A stretch of 15,062 bases of DNA, taken from positions 1-15,062 of the forward strand of contig JAKCAB010000002.1 in NCBI GenBank assembly GCA_021839785.1, read 5' to 3'. The DNA is from a bacterium (GTDB taxonomy: Bacteria; Verrucomicrobiota; Verrucomicrobiae; Limisphaerales; J093). Of this stretch, positions 13,304 through 15,062 are shown piece by piece. The first letter of the stretch is position 1. The number at the start of each line of letters is the position of its first letter. The position numbers and the translations under genes were made by a program. Below the pieces are notes generated by a model, which was not told the origin of the DNA, made no database searches, and saw nothing but the letters and a program-made list of their open reading frames with translations.

Positions 13304-14629
13304 ATGAAACCATCCCTGTTCTCACTGAGTCCGGTCGCGATAGCCGCACTGGCCGGGCTCTCCCTTCTCCAGGCCTTGCCCGCTGAGGCGGCGGTCGAGG
13401 TGGATGCGGCTGCAACCGGCGAGTTCTCCGTTCGTGCCTTTGGCGCCCGCGGCGACGGCGCGGCTGACGACACCGCGGCCATCCAAAAGGCGCTCGACGA
13501 GGCCGGCAAGCTGGGCGGGCAGGTTGTGCTCCCACCGGCGCGATACCTCGTCAAGGGCAGCCTCCGCATCCCGCCCGGCGTCACTCTGCAGGGCGTGATG
13601 GAATCGCCGGTCTGGAGCGCACCGTTGAGAGGTTCGATCATCCTGGCCACGGGCGGACGCGATCAGGAGGACGGTCCCGCGCTATTCGAGCTCGGCCATT
13701 CCGCGGCGGTTCGCGGTCTGACCGTGTGGTACCCGGAGCAGAAGCCCACCGACATTCATCCGTACTCGTGGACCTTTCACCTGCAAGGCCACGACAACAC
13801 GGTGGAGAACGTCACGTTGATCAACAGCTACAACGGCATTCGCATCGGGCCCGAGGGCAACGTGCGTCACCGGATTCGCAGCGTCTATGGCTGCGTGCTG
13901 CGACGCGGCATCCTCGTGGACACCTGCTCCGACATCGGCCGCATCGACAACGTCCAGTTCCATTGCCATTGGTGGTCGGCGCCGGAAGTGGGCGGCGATT
14001 GGAAACCCGTGCACGAGTTCATGTGGAAGAACTGCGAGGCCTTCATCTTCGGGCGCACAGACTGGGAGTACGTGAACAACACCTTCGTATTCCCGGTCAA
14101 CATCGGCTACCGCTTCATCGCCACGCAGAGCGGCGCGGCCAACGGCCAGTTCTCCGGCATCGGCGCGGATGAGGCGCAGATCTGCGTGAAAGTGGACGCC
14201 ATCCAGCCGATGGGCCTGCTGATTTCGAACGGCCAGTTCGTTTGCATGCACGGCGACATCCGCACCGAGGTGCTCGTGGAAAAGACCTGCGCGGGTTCGG
14301 TGCGGCTGGTGAATTGCGCGTTCTGGGGACCGGCGCGGCAATGCGTGGTGTCGCACAGCCGGAGCTTCGTTTCGCTGTCGGACTGTTACCTGAGCAGTTC
14401 TGGACGCGAGAAAAACCCGGGTGTGTTCCTGGTGGAAGCGAACGGCGGAAAGCTCCAGGTGCGCGGTTGCAGCTTCGGGACTGACGAACCCGGCCTAGCG
14501 CTGCGACCGGGTCTGCAGCACGCGATCATCACGGAAAACAATGGCGTCCACGGCGTTGAGATCCTCAACGAGATCGGCGAGAAAGCGGTCATCGCCAACA
14601 ACGAACCGGTGACTCCTGCGGGCCGGTGA
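13304..14629 (+). CDS. Secreted right-handed beta-helix protein (pectate-lyase-3 superfamily)
   Basis: A 441-residue exported protein. The signal peptide spans about 1-29 (cleavage near AEA|AV). Next comes the classic N-terminal cap of the Pectate_lyase_3/GH28-like fold: F-S-V-R-A-F-G-A-R-G-D-G-A-A-D-D-T (42-58), A-I-Q-K-A-L-D-E-A, G-G-Q-V-V-L-P-P-A-R-Y, then P-P-G-V-T-L-Q-G. The rest is beta-helix rungs (H-D-N-T-V-E-N-V-T-L-I-N-S-Y-N-G-I-R-I-G and later N-N-T-F-V-F). Members are polysaccharide lyases, hydrolases or epimerases; the polygalacturonase aspartate motifs (NTD, DD, HGH) are not seen, so a lyase, epimerase or non-catalytic role is open. The gene starts 11 bases after the giant enzyme with no ribosome binding site, so it depends on that transcript. 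Confidence 0.88.
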   Translation: MKPSLFSLSPVAIAALAGLSLLQALPAEAAVEVDAAATGEFSVRAFGARGDGAADDTAAIQKALDEAGKLGGQVVLPPARYLVKGSLRIPPGVTLQGVMESPVWSAPLRGSIILATGGRDQEDGPALFELGHSAAVRGLTVWYPEQKPTDIHPYSWTFHLQGHDNTVENVTLINSYNGIRIGPEGNVRHRIRSVYGCVLRRGILVDTCSDIGRIDNVQFHCHWWSAPEVGGDWKPVHEFMWKNCEAFIFGRTDWEYVNNTFVFPVNIGYRFIATQSGAANGQFSGIGADEAQICVKVDAIQPMGLLISNGQFVCMHGDIRTEVLVEKTCAGSVRLVNCAFWGPARQCVVSHSRSFVSLSDCYLSSSGREKNPGVFLVEANGGKLQVRGCSFGTDEPGLALRPGLQHAIITENNGVHGVEILNEIGEKAVIANNEPVTPAGR

Positions 14630-14645
14630 AGCAAGCACTCATACT

Positions 14646-15062
14646 ATGAAACGGAATCCTCTCAGTAACCTTTGTGGTGCCTTTCAAGGCCTGCTCCTGG
14701 CGGCACTCTTCCATGCCCCGGCCTTCGCCGACGGGACAGCGCCCGATGCACCTGGCCGTCAGGGTGCCACTATTTATGTCTCGAAACTCGGCGACAACTC
14801 TGACGGCTCCTCGTGGGGTAAAGCCTTCCACACGATCCAAGCCGCCCTCAGCGCGGTGCCGGATGATCAAGGAGGCCATCACATCGTCGTCCGCCCGGAC
14901 ACGTATATGGAGGCAAACCTTTATCCTGCCCATCGCGGCGCGGCGGGCGCCTACAACGAGCTGGTCGGCGATTCCGATGGCAAGCTTGGCTCCGGCACCA
15001 GCGGTTGGGCCGTGATTGACTCGGGCGACGCGGATAAAGGTTTCAAGAGCTACGATTGGTGG
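14646..15062 (+). CDS. Secreted beta-helix (pectate-lyase-like) protein, 5' part (cut by window edge)
   Basis: The frame is open from ATG 14646 to the last base: 139 codons, no stop. Residues 1-28 are a signal peptide (MKRNPLSNLCGAF..., cleavage near AFA|DG). After it come A-T-I-Y-V-S-K-L-G-D-N-S-D-G-S-S-W-G-K-A-F-H-T-I-Q-A-A-L and H-H-I-V-V-R-P-D-T-Y, the standard opening of secreted parallel beta-helix proteins (DUF1565/pectate-lyase-like). Catalytic residues lie outside the window. It is 16 bases after the previous gene, on the same strand, and so is in the same operon. Confidence 0.85.
   Translation, partial: MKRNPLSNLCGAFQGLLLAALFHAPAFADGTAPDAPGRQGATIYVSKLGDNSDGSSWGKAFHTIQAALSAVPDDQGGHHIVVRPDTYMEANLYPAHRGAAGAYNELVGDSDGKLGSGTSGWAVIDSGDADKGFKSYDWW

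Overview
The window is GC-rich DNA, probably chromosomal and from an environmental bacterium. The gene content suggests Verrucomicrobiota, with Planctomycetota second. It has secreted DUF2961/GH172 proteins, an NPCBM-bearing giant enzyme, secreted beta-helix proteins, a stand-alone CBM48 protein and an almost complete lack of Shine-Dalgarno sequences. The phylum assignment is inference; there is no rRNA or marker gene here. No tRNA, CRISPR array or insertion sequence was seen.

Left part (1-3703), all on the minus strand: the 5' end of a TolC-like outer-membrane efflux gene that runs off the window, with an 18-bp perfect palindrome near its start. Then come a tandem-domain universal stress protein, a split YeeE/YedE (thiosulfate/sulfur) transporter pair ending in a strong intrinsic terminator, a DUF2892 inner-membrane protein that probably belongs to the same sulfur locus, and a 91-residue CBM48 glycogen-binding-like protein. 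The CBM48 gene has the only good ribosome binding site in the window.

Right part (3879-15062): a set of secreted carbohydrate-active proteins. Two divergent DUF2961/GH172 paralogues (3879-5420 minus, 5751-7283 plus) are followed by a phospholipase B/C45-like Ntn-hydrolase. Then comes a 1237-residue protein with an N-terminal NPCBM domain, a long unassigned middle and an alpha/alpha-barrel like six-hairpin glycosidases. Two right-handed beta-helix (pectate-lyase-like) proteins follow directly; the second is cut by the window end. Every complete protein here and the visible start of the last one has an export signal. I infer a periplasmic or surface pathway for an unidentified glycan, possibly one containing furanose sugars because of GH172.

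Details that are easy to miss: (i) the Ntn-hydrolase and giant-enzyme genes share the same promoter layout (GTGACG, 16 bases, TATRGT, 9 bases, ATG), which predicts leaderless mRNAs from one co-regulated promoter class; (ii) an unannotated 54-residue gene lies on the minus strand at 7400-7564; (iii) the 467-base gap before the giant enzyme holds decayed pieces that look like a KAP-type P-loop NTPase N-terminus and a CARDB domain; (iv) one of the two GH172 paralogues lacks an acidic residue that the other has near the active-site motif.
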